Positions 33,062-41,681 are shown, numbered from the stretch's first letter. The stretch: DNA of 64,000 nucleotides from Rhodococcus ruber (GCF_027270735.1 NZ_JAPWIJ010000009.1:1-64000); one strand, 5' to 3'. The notes: generated by a model not told the origin, from the letters alone. Translations and numbers: made by a program.

Positions 33062-34798
33062 TCAGGCTGCCCGCCGTTTTCGCCGGTGGTAGCTGTGTAT
33101 GGGTTGTCTCGAGGGGGCGATGGATTGGGGTGGGATGGCGTACGGGTGTCCGTCGTCGCCCATGATCAGTTGCCAGTCGCCGTGGTGGACGAGGCGGTGG
33201 CATTCCCCGCACACCAACGCGAGGTTGTTCAGATCGGTTGCGCCGCCGTCTTCCCAGAACTTCACGTGGTGGGCCTGGCACCACTGCGCGGGGCGGCCAC
33301 ACATCACGCAGCAGGTATCGCTGATGGTCAGGGCGATGCGTTGGTCGTCGCTGGCGAGTCTGGTGGTGCGTCCGAGCGCGAGTGGGACGCCGTGGTTGTC
33401 GACGATGACGGGGGTCAGGTCGGCGTCGCAGGTGAGAAGCTCGGCGAGGGAGCGACTGATCGGGCCGGTCCAGTCGAGGTGGAACGGCCAGTCGGCGTCG
33501 CCCGGCTCGGGCGCAGACTTCTGCCCGGCACCACCACCACCGGCAGTATCGCTACCGGCTGCTGCTCCGCGGCGAGCAGCGGCGTCGCCCGGCTCGGGCG
33601 CAGACCTCTGCCCGGCACCACCACCGGTTGGTGCTCCGCCGCGAGCGTCCGTATCGCCTCGGGCAGCGCCATCGGGACGCGCGCCAGTGCCACCGGTGCT
33701 GTCGTCGTCTTCGTGACGCGCAGAGTCGCCGCCGGAATCGACGCCGTGGCGGTCGGCACCGCCGCTCGAAGCGCTCTCGGCGACTGCACCGGTTCCCGCC
33801 GAATCCGTTGTTGCGCTTCCTGGTTGCTCCTTGCCGCCGTCGGCGAGCAAGTCTCGTAGCGGAACGATCAGGTGCACCGACGCCCGCGACCCGCCCGCCG
33901 TCCCGCGGCTGCTGCCGCGTAGGTGTCGGTCGAGGATCTGATCGAGTGCATCGGCGCGGCGCTTCGACGGGCTGCGTGGGTCGCGTACGCCACCGGGACC
34001 TGGCCGCGGTGCCGTCAACTGCGACAGGGCGGTGAGAAGTTTCTCGGCCAATAGTCGGTCGACGTCGCCACCGACCTGGTAGCGGCCGTTGGCCAGAGCA
34101 TGCATGTCGAATCGGTTCAGGTCCGGGTTCTCCGACACCGGTCGCGGTGCGGGAGTCGGCGGAACAGGCTCGGGTGCAGGCGGTTCCGGATCGGGCAGCC
34201 TGCCGCTCGAAGTCGCTGAAAGATCGCTTTGACCCGCCTGATCCCGTCGTTCCTGTTCCTGCCGTTCTTGGTCGCGTCGTTCCTTCTCCGCCTTCTCGTG
34301 ACGAGCCCGAGCATCGTCGGCCGCGGAATGCGCCAAGGCTTGCGCACGCGAGGTGACCTGACCGGCGGTGCTGCGGAGCGCAGTCTCGAGGAGTTCGGCG
34401 ACGACGGCCGCGCGTCGATCCTCGCCCAACGTCGGGTCGGCCACCAGCACGACGTCGTAACCCTCGGCGATCGCCGACGCGTGTGCGGCGTGAATCTCAC
34501 CGCAGGCAAGGGCGTCGAGCACGGTGTGATGGTCGCGCAGCCAGTATCCCAGTGCGTTCTGGCGGGCGGCCGATCCGTCGGTGATCCGGACCGATCGGGC
34601 GTACCAGCGGGTGACGGACGAGTGCCCGAGTTTCATCGCCAAGCCGCGTCGGTCGATCTCGGCGAGCAGAGTCAATCTGGTTGCAGCGAGCGCGTTTTCG
34701 AGGGAGGCCACGTCAGCGAGCTCGGAGACCAATTCCTGGTTCCCGAGCTCGAACACATCCCCCCATGTCTTCACACCACGAAAGCTATACCCACCCAC
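33062..34798 (-). CDS. DUF222/HNH endonuclease-domain protein
   Basis: A 578-aa protein with the DUF222 (13E12-like) N-terminal domain (about 20-340) and a C-terminal HNH domain near 500-550 ('CCVMCGRPAQWCQAHHVKFW' ... 'LNNLALVCGECHRLVHHG'), with both Cys pairs and the HH of the nuclease motif intact. Between them, about residues 350-440 are a low-complexity Gly/Ala/Asp-rich linker with a 29-residue tandem repeat. Such genes exist in many copies in mycobacteria and rhodococci and may be remnants of mobile elements; nuclease activity is plausible. GTG start at 34798; GTG at 34774 is possible. Confidence 0.85.
   Translation of the reverse strand: MGGYSFRGVKTWGDVFELGNQELVSELADVASLENALAATRLTLLAEIDRRGLAMKLGHSSVTRWYARSVRITDGSAARQNALGYWLRDHHTVLDALACGEIHAAHASAIAEGYDVVLVADPTLGEDRRAAVVAELLETALRSTAGQVTSRAQALAHSAADDARARHEKAEKERRDQERQEQERRDQAGQSDLSATSSGRLPDPEPPAPEPVPPTPAPRPVSENPDLNRFDMHALANGRYQVGGDVDRLLAEKLLTALSQLTAPRPGPGGVRDPRSPSKRRADALDQILDRHLRGSSRGTAGGSRASVHLIVPLRDLLADGGKEQPGSATTDSAGTGAVAESASSGGADRHGVDSGGDSARHEDDDSTGGTGARPDGAARGDTDARGGAPTGGGAGQRSAPEPGDAAARRGAAAGSDTAGGGGAGQKSAPEPGDADWPFHLDWTGPISRSLAELLTCDADLTPVIVDNHGVPLALGRTTRLASDDQRIALTISDTCCVMCGRPAQWCQAHHVKFWEDGGATDLNNLALVCGECHRLVHHGDWQLIMGDDGHPYAIPPQSIAPSRQPIHSYHRRKRRAA
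33494..33625. repeat. 87-bp in-frame tandem repeat in the HNH gene linker
   Basis: A 45-base segment beginning GGCGTCGCCCGGCTCGGG recurs exactly 87 bases later (33494-33538 and 33581-33625) with one or two mismatches. Because 87 is divisible by three the repeat adds 29 residues without breaking the frame. Confidence 0.75.
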
Positions 34799-34820
34799 CG
34801 ACAGGTTCCTGCGACGCCGG

Positions 34821-35216
34821 TCAGCGCTTCCAGCGAATCCGGATCGGGCCCTTCGCGGTCGAGGGATCGACGACGGACCCCTTCTGCGTGATCTCGACTT
34901 CTCCCGCGTCGACCATGCGGCGAGCAGCGCGTCGGACCGGCTCCATCAAGTCGCGCCATCCATCGTCGGACAGTGCTCGTGCCACGTCGGAGGGGCAGAT
35001 CGTGGCGTCGCGGGATCGGGCGTCGAGCAGAGCGCGGATCTTGTCTTCGAGTTCCTTGTCGGTGGTGCTCACCTTGTGTCTCCGGCATGCGTCGCTGCAG
35101 TACTTGATGTCATCCCAGTTCTTTTCCCATTTCTTGCGCCATTCGATTCTCCGCCCGCACGATGCGCAGACCTTGTCCGCGGGGTGCGCTGTGGGGGAGC
35201 GACGGGAGTGGGCCAT
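34821..35216 (-). CDS. DUF2256/DUF3253 fusion protein
   Basis: A 131-aa cytoplasmic protein made of two small domains. Residues 1-55 carry a zinc-ribbon of the DUF2256 type with 'CASCGRRIEWRKKWEKNW' and 'YCSDACRRHK', giving four Cys ligands. Residues 58-131 match DUF3253, a winged-helix-like domain ('ICPSDVARAL' and 'VEITQKG'). The fusion is common in bacteria, often near light-response or oxidative-stress genes; its role is unknown. The ATG at 35216 is 22 bases from the divergent deformylase start. Confidence 0.8.
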   Translation of the reverse strand: MAHSRRSPTAHPADKVCASCGRRIEWRKKWEKNWDDIKYCSDACRRHKVSTTDKELEDKIRALLDARSRDATICPSDVARALSDDGWRDLMEPVRRAARRMVDAGEVEITQKGSVVDPSTAKGPIRIRWKR

Positions 35217-35238
35217 GCTTCGACAGTAACCTCGTCGC

Positions 35239-35805
35239 ATGGCGATTCGACCCATCCTGATTGCCGGCGACCCGCGGCTGACGACCTGTGCCACTCCGGT
35301 GACAAAGTTCGACGCGGAACTGGCGGCGTTCGTGGACGACCTGTTCGAGACCAACACTGCCGCGCACGGGGCCGGCCTCGCCGCCAATCAAGTCGGTGAT
35401 CCGTGAGCGATGTTCGTCTACGACCTGCGCGACGGCGGTGTCCAACACCGCGGGCACGTGATCAATCCGGTTCTCGAGACGTCGGCGATCCCGGAGACGA
35501 TGCCCGACCCTGACGAGACCGAGGGCTGTCTGTCCGTCCCGGGGGAGCGGTACCCCACGGGACGCGCCGAGTGGGCACGCGTCACCGGTGTCGATGCGGA
35601 GGGCACTCCGGTGACGGTCGAGGGCGAGGGCTACCTGGCTCGGTGTTTGCAGCATGAGTGCGACCATCTGGCCGGCCATCTGTATGTCGACCGTCTGATC
35701 GGCCGCAATCAGCGTGCAGCGAAGAAGATGATCAAAGCCAATGGGTGGTTGGAGCCAGGTAACACTTGGCTGCCCGGATCCGACTCGAACCCGTTCGGGT
35801 GGTGA
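35239..35805 (+). pseudogene. def: Peptide deformylase gene interrupted by an in-frame TGA
   Basis: The frame from ATG 35239 to TGA 35803-35805 encodes a complete actinobacterial peptide deformylase (188 residues plus one internal stop), except that codon 56 (35404-35406) is TGA. Motif 1 'GAGLAANQVG' is before the break; motif 2 'EGCLSVPG' (metal Cys) and motif 3 'QHECDHLAG' (two metal His) are after it. Either side of the stop the sequence matches the family in register, so no frameshift is involved. An ATG at 35410 could restart translation but would lack motif 1. The protein is expected to be inactive unless the stop is read through or is a sequence error; another def gene should exist. 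Confidence 0.82.
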
Positions 35806-36264
35806 TCAGCACGCCCCGGTGACAGCGCACGCCGTCGAGCGTTCCAGCTTCCAACGGCCCTCGGTGACTACGAAGCCGACCGAGGACACGTGGCCGTCGC
35901 TGGTTCCGCTTGCCTCGACCCGGCCAGGTGCGACGACGTCGACGCGGTCGAAGGACGTCTGCGACATCGTTCCGCCGTTGTCGAACAGTGGCCTGTTCTC
36001 CTCGGCCGTGCCTTCGAGTGCGTCGGCGCGGTCGGACCGTTCAGCGGTCCAATCGAAGACGGTGCGGAAGATGGCCGTCGCTTCCTCCGGCGTCGGGGTC
36101 GTAGAGGGCGCGACCGAGGGTGGAGGCGGCGGGAACGAGGACGGCGCTACGGTCGGCGCGGCCTCGATTGTCGGTTCGGGTTCCGTTGCAGCGCAACCGG
36201 TGAGAGCGACCAGCGTCGGTCCGCCGATCGCTAGGGCGACTCCGGTGAGAATCTTCTTCAGCAT
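35806..36264 (-). CDS. Small lipoprotein of unknown function
   Basis: A 152-aa lipoprotein. The signal sequence ends in 'LVALTGC' with Cys24, followed by a Pro/Ser/Thr-rich linker (residues 28-68, including a run of prolines) and a compact C-terminal domain (70-152) with a final pair of cysteines. The domain looks like the alpha+beta 'low molecular weight lipoprotein' type seen in mycolata, but I cannot name a family. Its stop follows the convergent deformylase stop directly, with no bases between. Confidence 0.7.
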   Translation of the reverse strand: MLKKILTGVALAIGGPTLVALTGCAATEPEPTIEAAPTVAPSSFPPPPPSVAPSTTPTPEEATAIFRTVFDWTAERSDRADALEGTAEENRPLFDNGGTMSQTSFDRVDVVAPGRVEASGTSDGHVSSVGFVVTEGRWKLERSTACAVTGAC

Positions 36265-36372
36265 GGTGGCTCCGTCGGTTTCGAGCACGAATACTCGGTC
36301 CTCACTGGATCGACTGCAACCGACCTTGCGTTACGAAACTGCGCTGCCGCCGAACACGGCACACTGGAAACC

Positions 36373-36786
36373 ATGACTGCAATCGAAGCCCCCATCGTCG
36401 CTGAGCGGCTCGGCCGTCGCCTCACGCTGTGGGGCGGTGGAAGTGTGCTCGCCGGAACGGTGTTGGCGTTGCGTGGCTCGTCGCCCGCGCGCCGGGCGTT
36501 CGGTCTGCAGACGGCCGGGTGGGGTGCGATCGAACTGGCGATCGCGGGCGCCGGCGCACTGAGTTCGAAGCCACCGACGTCGGCGAGCCTGACCCGTCTG
36601 CTCTGGGTCAACGCCGGTCTCGACGTTCTGTACATCGCGACCGGTGCTCACATCGCCGTCAGGAAGCCTCGATTCGGCCGTCGGATCACTGCCGACCAGG
36701 CGCTGGGCCACGGAACGGCAGTGGTGGTCCAAGGCGCAGCGCTGCTGGTCCTGGACACGACGCACGCCCGCATGATCCGCGGCTAA
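36373..36786 (+). CDS. Small integral membrane protein
   Basis: A 137-aa protein with four hydrophobic segments (about 16-34, 44-62, 71-92 and 108-128) separated by short basic loops, typical of DUF6992-like small membrane proteins of actinobacteria; that family assignment is tentative. No catalytic motif is visible. It has its own short upstream region and is divergent from the small lipoprotein gene. Confidence 0.65.
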   Translation: MTAIEAPIVAERLGRRLTLWGGGSVLAGTVLALRGSSPARRAFGLQTAGWGAIELAIAGAGALSSKPPTSASLTRLLWVNAGLDVLYIATGAHIAVRKPRFGRRITADQALGHGTAVVVQGAALLVLDTTHARMIRG

Positions 36787-36928
36787 TCACACGAGTGTCA
36801 TTCCCGCAGTAGGTGATTTGTCAAGCACCGACACGCCCCATTTGTTGCGCGATGAGTAGATTTGCGTAACACTCGTCCCATCAGTCACATCAGTATCGTG
36901 GGTCACACGGGAAACGGTGGGTTCGTCC

Positions 36929-38197
36929 ATGCGTGTACGTAGTCGGCAGATCGCTGTCGGGGCTGTCCTGGCACTGGCGGTGAGCGGGCTCAGCGCCTTG
37001 ACCGCGCCGACCGTCTCGGCCGAACCGTGTGGCGGCCTCGGCGGGCCCGGCTCGTCGCCGCTCTTCGGGTCTTCGGGCAGCGCGGGGATGTCGGGCAAGA
37101 ATCCCCAGGGGCCGCAGGGGGCTCTTCCGCGGATCACGGGCAACACGCAGAGCATCGCCTGGGTCACCGGCCCGCAGAGCGTGAACGACACCTACAACAC
37201 TCTGGCGATGTCGGGAACCGACCTCGGCATCAGTTGGGACAACGGCTCCGGCCAGATCCTGATGGCGTTCGGCGACACGTTCGGTGATTGCTCCTCCGGA
37301 AATGCGCAGTGGCGCAGTAACGCGCTCTTCCGGTCGGACAAGGCGTCGACCGATCTCTCGCAGGGAATCAAGATCGGCCCGGCCGACCCGAACAACACCA
37401 CCTCGGGTGCTGTTGTCAAAGCGAACAACCCACGCTACGCCGCCGAAATCATCTCGAGCGCAAAGCTGCCGAGCGTCGAGGACACGACCATCCCCACGGC
37501 GGCCATCGCGATCGGCAACACCCAGTACATCAATTACATGTCGGTGCAGAGCTGGGGGGCACCCGGTCGCTGGATCACGAACTACTCCGCGACGGCCAAA
37601 TCGACCGACAACGGCCAGAATTGGACAACCGATCCCAGGACCATCCGCGTCAACAAGGGTGTGACGATCCCCGGCTTCACGAACGTTCACGAAAGCCAGG
37701 GCAAGTTCCAGCAGAGTGCCTATGTACTGAGCCGAGACGGCGAAACTCTGTACCAATTCGGCACTCCCAACGGGAGATTCGGTGATGCCTTCGTCTCACG
37801 AGTTCCGGCGGCAGACATCGAGAATCTCGATGCGTACGAGTACTCGACGCAGGATCCTGATCCAGCCAAGCAGTGGTCCAGGAACATCGGTGATACCGTC
37901 GCCATCGTCAAGGGCCCGGTCAGCGAGATGTCGGTTGCGTGGAACGACTACTTAGGCCGCTACGTGATGATGTACGGGGACGAGAACTCCCGCACGTTGG
38001 TTGCGCGTACTGCCCAGAATCCCGAGGGACCGTGGAGCGCGCCGAAGACGATCCTCGACGCCAATCAGACGGCCGGCGGTATCTACGCACCGTTCATTCA
38101 TCCGATGTCGAGCGGGAAAGACCTGTATTTCACTGCTTCTCGGTGGTCGGACTACAACGTGCTGCTGCTGAAGACGAACCTCGATGCGCTGAAGTGA
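36929..38197 (+). CDS. Secreted DUF4185 protein
   Basis: A 422-aa secreted protein. A Sec signal peptide of about 32 residues ends in 'APTVSAEP', with cleavage after 'VSA'. The mature part is a DUF4185 domain, a five-bladed beta-propeller related to glycoside hydrolase folds, showing 'DLGISWDNGSGQILMAFGDT' and 'SVAWNDYLGRYVMMY' blade motifs. Mycobacterial and rhodococcal members are thought to act on envelope polysaccharide; for this protein that is only family knowledge. ATG 36929 is chosen at the signal peptide; a GTG at 36917 is possible. Its 3' end overlaps the next, convergent gene by 68 bases. Confidence 0.83.
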   Translation: MRVRSRQIAVGAVLALAVSGLSALTAPTVSAEPCGGLGGPGSSPLFGSSGSAGMSGKNPQGPQGALPRITGNTQSIAWVTGPQSVNDTYNTLAMSGTDLGISWDNGSGQILMAFGDTFGDCSSGNAQWRSNALFRSDKASTDLSQGIKIGPADPNNTTSGAVVKANNPRYAAEIISSAKLPSVEDTTIPTAAIAIGNTQYINYMSVQSWGAPGRWITNYSATAKSTDNGQNWTTDPRTIRVNKGVTIPGFTNVHESQGKFQQSAYVLSRDGETLYQFGTPNGRFGDAFVSRVPAADIENLDAYEYSTQDPDPAKQWSRNIGDTVAIVKGPVSEMSVAWNDYLGRYVMMYGDENSRTLVARTAQNPEGPWSAPKTILDANQTAGGIYAPFIHPMSSGKDLYFTASRWSDYNVLLLKTNLDALK

Positions 38198-38792
38198 TCT
38201 TCGCGGACCGTTGGACGGCTTCGCCTAGGTAGGCATCGACGTCGAGATCGATTGTTGCGGAGAGCAGCCCGCGGCGAATCGTCGAGAGATATCTGCTCGA
38301 CGGTTCGCCAGGCTCCCGCACGATCGAGCTGGTCAGCGTGAACGCCGGAATTCCGTCGATGTCCGGAAGACGCAGCAGTGCATCATATTTCCCGCGGAAG
38401 CTCTCGCCTTTGCGATCCACTGCCAGCTGCGACCACTGTCCGATGGCGAGCGTCTCCGTCTGTCCGACATCGATGGATGCAACAACATTTTCGACCGCGG
38501 CCAGATGGGCGAACTGAGCTCGTTCGATCAGATATCCGTGCGCTACAGAGCGATTGGGCCCATCGACCGCGGTCGAGACGAAGGCGGATGCTCCGGTCCA
38601 GCGTCGGGAGATTCCCGCGAAGTACAGCGCATGATCGATCCACAGCCATCGTTGTTCGGCGGGTAGTGACGCGGTGGGTGCCGGCGGGTGCGCACCGAAT
38701 TCGGAGCTCTCGTCGGATCCGGTCAGGTAGGTATGAAACCTCTCGCGCAGCAGGTTGGACCCGTACGAGACGTACCACAGCCGATCGGTCAT
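38130..38792 (-). CDS. Gamma-glutamylcyclotransferase-like protein
   Basis: A 220-aa protein starting with 'LWYVSYGSNLLRERFHTYL', the 'Y-G-S-N-L' nucleotide/substrate loop of the gamma-glutamylcyclotransferase (GGCT) fold. The family's catalytic Glu cannot be placed with confidence. Homologs in rhodococci are often mislabelled 'histone deacetylase'. The start overlaps the stop of the next gene upstream on the same strand (ATGA), so the two form an operon. The C-terminal ~25 residues run 68 bases into the convergent DUF4185 gene and are Ser/Ala-rich, suggesting an extended tail caused by loss of an earlier stop. Confidence 0.62.
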   Translation of the reverse strand: MTDRLWYVSYGSNLLRERFHTYLTGSDESSEFGAHPPAPTASLPAEQRWLWIDHALYFAGISRRWTGASAFVSTAVDGPNRSVAHGYLIERAQFAHLAAVENVVASIDVGQTETLAIGQWSQLAVDRKGESFRGKYDALLRLPDIDGIPAFTLTSSIVREPGEPSSRYLSTIRRGLLSATIDLDVDAYLGEAVQRSAKITSAHRGSSSAAARCSPTTEKQ

Positions 38793-39745
38793 TCGGCTTC
38801 GAACAACTGCCGGTATGCCTCGGCGAGTAGGTCGGCCGCGAGATCGTGGTTGTGTGCCGCTGCGCCCGTTGAGTTTCCGGACCGCATCAGTCGAGCGTTG
38901 AGGCCGTAGGCGAGGTCGTCGAACGTGTCGTCGTCGATACCCAGGTCGACGTCCACATCCTCTTCCAACAGCGCTCCGAGGTCGATCGACCACGACCACA
39001 CGCGTTCGTCGCGGTACGGTCCGCGTCCGGCGCTGACGGTCTCGTTGGAGATCTCGAGCTGCTCGTCGGTCCGGTCGCGCGGAACGTTGGTGTTGATGCG
39101 CAGGTCCAGTTCGATGGTGTCGTCGTCGTGCATGATCTCATCGACGCGGAGGGTTTCGAATCCACCGCACGTCAGCGTCACCAGGCGCCGAGGACCGGTT
39201 CCGGACGCTTCGTCCGACAGTGCGGCGATCTGCCACAGGTACTTCGCAGTGTTCGCCGGGTCGGGGATCGAGGAGTTGATGTAGTCGGCCACGATGCTGC
39301 GAATGGCGGGGTAGGCGATGTGGTCGGACAGCTCCCAGAACTGTCGACGACGTTGCCCGACGGCCGCGTCCAGCAGCGTTGTCCGCTTGGCGCGTTCCTT
39401 CGGCAGTGCGGTTTTAGCGCTCGGTGCGTCGCCGAGTGCAGTCGGCTCCGCCGGGCGCTGGCGCAGGTCGGTCAGTTGCGAGACCAGCGCTGTCAACTGC
39501 TCGAGCTTGTCCTCGGTCTCGGGGGTGAAGTCGAGCGCCTCGATGTCGGCCCAGACGTCGCGATCCGCGGGGAATTGAGCTGCGACGGAATCGGAGTAGC
39601 CGGCATAGGCTTCGCCGTTGGCGAAATGCAGGACGTACAGCCCGGATCGGTGATCCTTGGCCGCGAATGTGGTGGCGATGGATCCGGTGTCGATGACATC
39701 GAACCGCTCGAAGGCGAACCCGTCGGGTGTGGAGGCTGTCGTCAT
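38789..39745 (-). CDS. Uncharacterised protein with possible GIY-YIG-like N-terminus
   Basis: A 318-aa cytoplasmic protein. Residues 29-75 read 'GLYVLHFANGEAYAGYSDSV', which resembles the GIY...YIG beginning of GIY-YIG nucleases with substitutions (G-L-Y and Y-A-G). The rest is a charged helical region (80-150) and a mixed alpha/beta domain with a very acidic C-terminus. I do not recognise it as a named family. It is the first gene of a two-gene unit with the GGCT-like gene, overlapping it by four bases. ATG 39745 chosen; an upstream ATG at 39778 exists. Confidence 0.6.
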   Translation of the reverse strand: MTTASTPDGFAFERFDVIDTGSIATTFAAKDHRSGLYVLHFANGEAYAGYSDSVAAQFPADRDVWADIEALDFTPETEDKLEQLTALVSQLTDLRQRPAEPTALGDAPSAKTALPKERAKRTTLLDAAVGQRRRQFWELSDHIAYPAIRSIVADYINSSIPDPANTAKYLWQIAALSDEASGTGPRRLVTLTCGGFETLRVDEIMHDDDTIELDLRINTNVPRDRTDEQLEISNETVSAGRGPYRDERVWSWSIDLGALLEEDVDVDLGIDDDTFDDLAYGLNARLMRSGNSTGAAAHNHDLAADLLAEAYRQLFEAE

Positions 39746-40059
39746 GGTTGTGAATCTACCCAGTTCGGTGGACGGCACCTATTTCGAGCCGTGCCCGCAT
39801 TGTCGGGTATTCGTTTCCTCGGGCAGCAGAATAATGTGAACCCTGGGAGAAGGAAAGTCCAAAAACATTCTGCTACAACATCGTCCAACCTCGGACGCGT
39901 CGGCATCAGGTCTGTCGATGAGAACCAGTGACGAATTCGTGGTGCCATCGTGTGGAATGTTTGTGTGAAAGATGCCGAGTGTCGTGCCATTCGATTCTTT
40001 TGTCGCGTCGACGCTGCCGGCCCCACTATGGTCGAGGGCTGTTTTGAGATGATCGAGGG
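39746..40059. other. Gene-free gap of lower GC content
   Basis: About 314 bases with no convincing gene on either strand. A hand count over 39841-40020 gives about 53% G+C, well below the surrounding coding DNA. It contains the promoters of the flanking divergent genes; I see no tRNA, terminator hairpin or clear repeat. The drop in GC is compatible with acquired DNA. Confidence 0.6.
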
Positions 40060-40929
40060 ATGAGCCGAGAACGTGAGCCTGTGTCGACCCGAGCTCGGAT
40101 TGCCGCGGGCCGCAGGCATTCGGCTGCTGTATCCGCTGACGGTTCTGTCCTGACCGCAGGCAGACCGAAGTCGGAGGAGCGTGACGTCGACGACTGGACT
40201 GATGTCATGGCTGTAGCGGTCGGGAACGTACACACCGCCCCGAACACGGGGCGTTCTCACACAGTGGGTCTGCGTACCGACGGCACGGTGCTTGCTACTG
40301 GTTGGAACGGCGACGGGCAGTGCGACGTCGAAGCTTGGTCGAACGTCATCGGTATCACCGCTGGTTGGCGGCGCACCCTCGCGGTGCGCGTCGACGGAAC
40401 AGCTCTTGCGGTCGGTCGTCGTCACGAAGGAGCCAACGACGTCCAAGGGTGGGGTGAGCTGGTCGCCATCTCAGCGGGGGACTGGCATACCGTCGGGCTC
40501 CGGGCGGACGGCACGGCCGTAGCCGCGGGAAACAACAGGAAGGGGCAGTGTGCGGTAGCTGGTTGGCGTGATGTGCGCGCCGTAGCTGCTGGCTATCTCC
40601 ACACGGTCGGGCTCACCCGAGGCGGTCGGGTCATCGGAACCGGGAATCTATTGGCCGGTGTCGACGAGCTGCCGGATTGGCGTGATGTCGCTGCAGTATC
40701 GGCCGGCAGCTATCACACTGTTGCAGTTCTCCACAGTGGGCGCGTGCTTGCGGCCGGCGACAACAGTCGCGGGCAGTGTGGGGTTGCAGCGTGGCGAGAC
40801 GTGATGGCTGTGGCCGCCGGTTCTACTCACACGCTCGGGCTTCGCGCCGACGGAACTGTGCTGGCGGTCGGCAACAACGACGACGGCCAGTGCGAAGTCG
40901 ACAGCTGGCAGCTGAGCCCCGCCCGTTAG
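40060..40929 (+). CDS. RCC1-repeat beta-propeller protein
   Basis: A 289-aa protein composed almost wholly of RCC1-type repeats of about 38-40 residues, each with an 'A-G-x-x-H-T-x-G-L-R-x-D-G-T-V-L-A-x-G' core and a 'G-Q-C-x-V-x-x-W' connector. Seven repeats can be counted, enough for a closed seven-bladed propeller; the second has about ten extra residues. There is no signal peptide, so it is probably cytoplasmic. RCC1 repeats mediate protein interaction; no enzyme activity is implied. The ATG at 40060 has a GAGGG just upstream. The stop touches a GTG of the methyltransferase frame. Confidence 0.83.
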   Translation: MSREREPVSTRARIAAGRRHSAAVSADGSVLTAGRPKSEERDVDDWTDVMAVAVGNVHTAPNTGRSHTVGLRTDGTVLATGWNGDGQCDVEAWSNVIGITAGWRRTLAVRVDGTALAVGRRHEGANDVQGWGELVAISAGDWHTVGLRADGTAVAAGNNRKGQCAVAGWRDVRAVAAGYLHTVGLTRGGRVIGTGNLLAGVDELPDWRDVAAVSAGSYHTVAVLHSGRVLAAGDNSRGQCGVAAWRDVMAVAAGSTHTLGLRADGTVLAVGNNDDGQCEVDSWQLSPAR

Positions 40930-40973
40930 TGTCGGCTCCCGAACAATCGGCCGACGGACGGTACCTTCGGTCG

Positions 40974-41600
40974 GTGACGACCGCCGCTTACTCTGCCCGT
41001 GCAGAGGAGTACACCGACCTCCTTGGCTCTATGTCAGCAGTGCACCCGTCGGACCGCCAGATCATCGACTCGTGGGCCGAGCGCCTCAGCGGACGGGTTC
41101 TGGACGCCGGATGCGGGCCCGGGCACTGGACCAATCACCTGGCAGGGCTTGGACTCGATGTCCGGGGTATCGACCTCGTGCCGTCCTTCGTCTCCCACGC
41201 CGAGTCGACATACCCCAGCATCCGGTTCGATCTTCAGAGCATCGATGACATCGCCGAGGCCGATGGGTCACTGGGTGGCGTCCTGTCCTGGTTCTCGACC
41301 ATTCACCACGATCCATCGGCAATTGCTCTACCACTCGCTGAGTTCGGACGGGTGCTTCGGCCTGGTGGCCAGCTCGTTCTGGGCTACTTCAGTGGCCGAA
41401 CCATCGAGTCGTTCGATCATGCCGTCGTGAGTGCCTACCGGTGGCCGGCCGAGGAATTGCATACCCTGCTGAATGCGGCAGGGTTCGACGTCCTGGAGAC
41501 GCACGTACGGGAAGCTCGAAACGAACGGCCCGTGGGGGCGATCGTATGCGAACGACGTACCGCAGGGTCTGAATCGACCCCAGCTGAGCTGTCCTGCTGA
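40974..41600 (+). CDS. Class I SAM-dependent methyltransferase
   Basis: A 208-aa methyltransferase of the Methyltransf_11/25 type. Motif I 'VLDAGCGPGHWTNHLA' near residue 43 binds S-adenosylmethionine, followed by an acidic motif ('VRGIDLVPSFV') and 'LSWFSTIHHDP' (motif III region) and 'RVLRPGGQLVLGYF' (motif IV). The substrate is unknown. GTG 40974 is preferred because 'TTAAYSARAEEYTDLLG' is the usual N-terminus and a TACCTT lies just upstream, which would make the mRNA leaderless; the GTG at 40929, overlapping the RCC1 stop, is the alternative and would couple the two genes. Confidence 0.8.
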   Translation: MTTAAYSARAEEYTDLLGSMSAVHPSDRQIIDSWAERLSGRVLDAGCGPGHWTNHLAGLGLDVRGIDLVPSFVSHAESTYPSIRFDLQSIDDIAEADGSLGGVLSWFSTIHHDPSAIALPLAEFGRVLRPGGQLVLGYFSGRTIESFDHAVVSAYRWPAEELHTLLNAAGFDVLETHVREARNERPVGAIVCERRTAGSESTPAELSC

Positions 41601-41681
41601 GCAATTCGTCCGACGCGCGATCGTAACTGCCGAGAAACACCCCTGATCTACGTTCGAGATTCGGACAATTCAGGAGGCATC

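Noticed and set aside
33062..34798. HNH gene as an active homing element or insertion sequence
   Set aside because: No inverted repeats, target duplication or interrupted host gene were seen around it; the family is a common multicopy chromosomal one.
35404..35406. TGA in def as selenocysteine codon
   Set aside because: The position is not a metal or catalytic residue in deformylases and no selenocysteine machinery or stem-loop is evident nearby.
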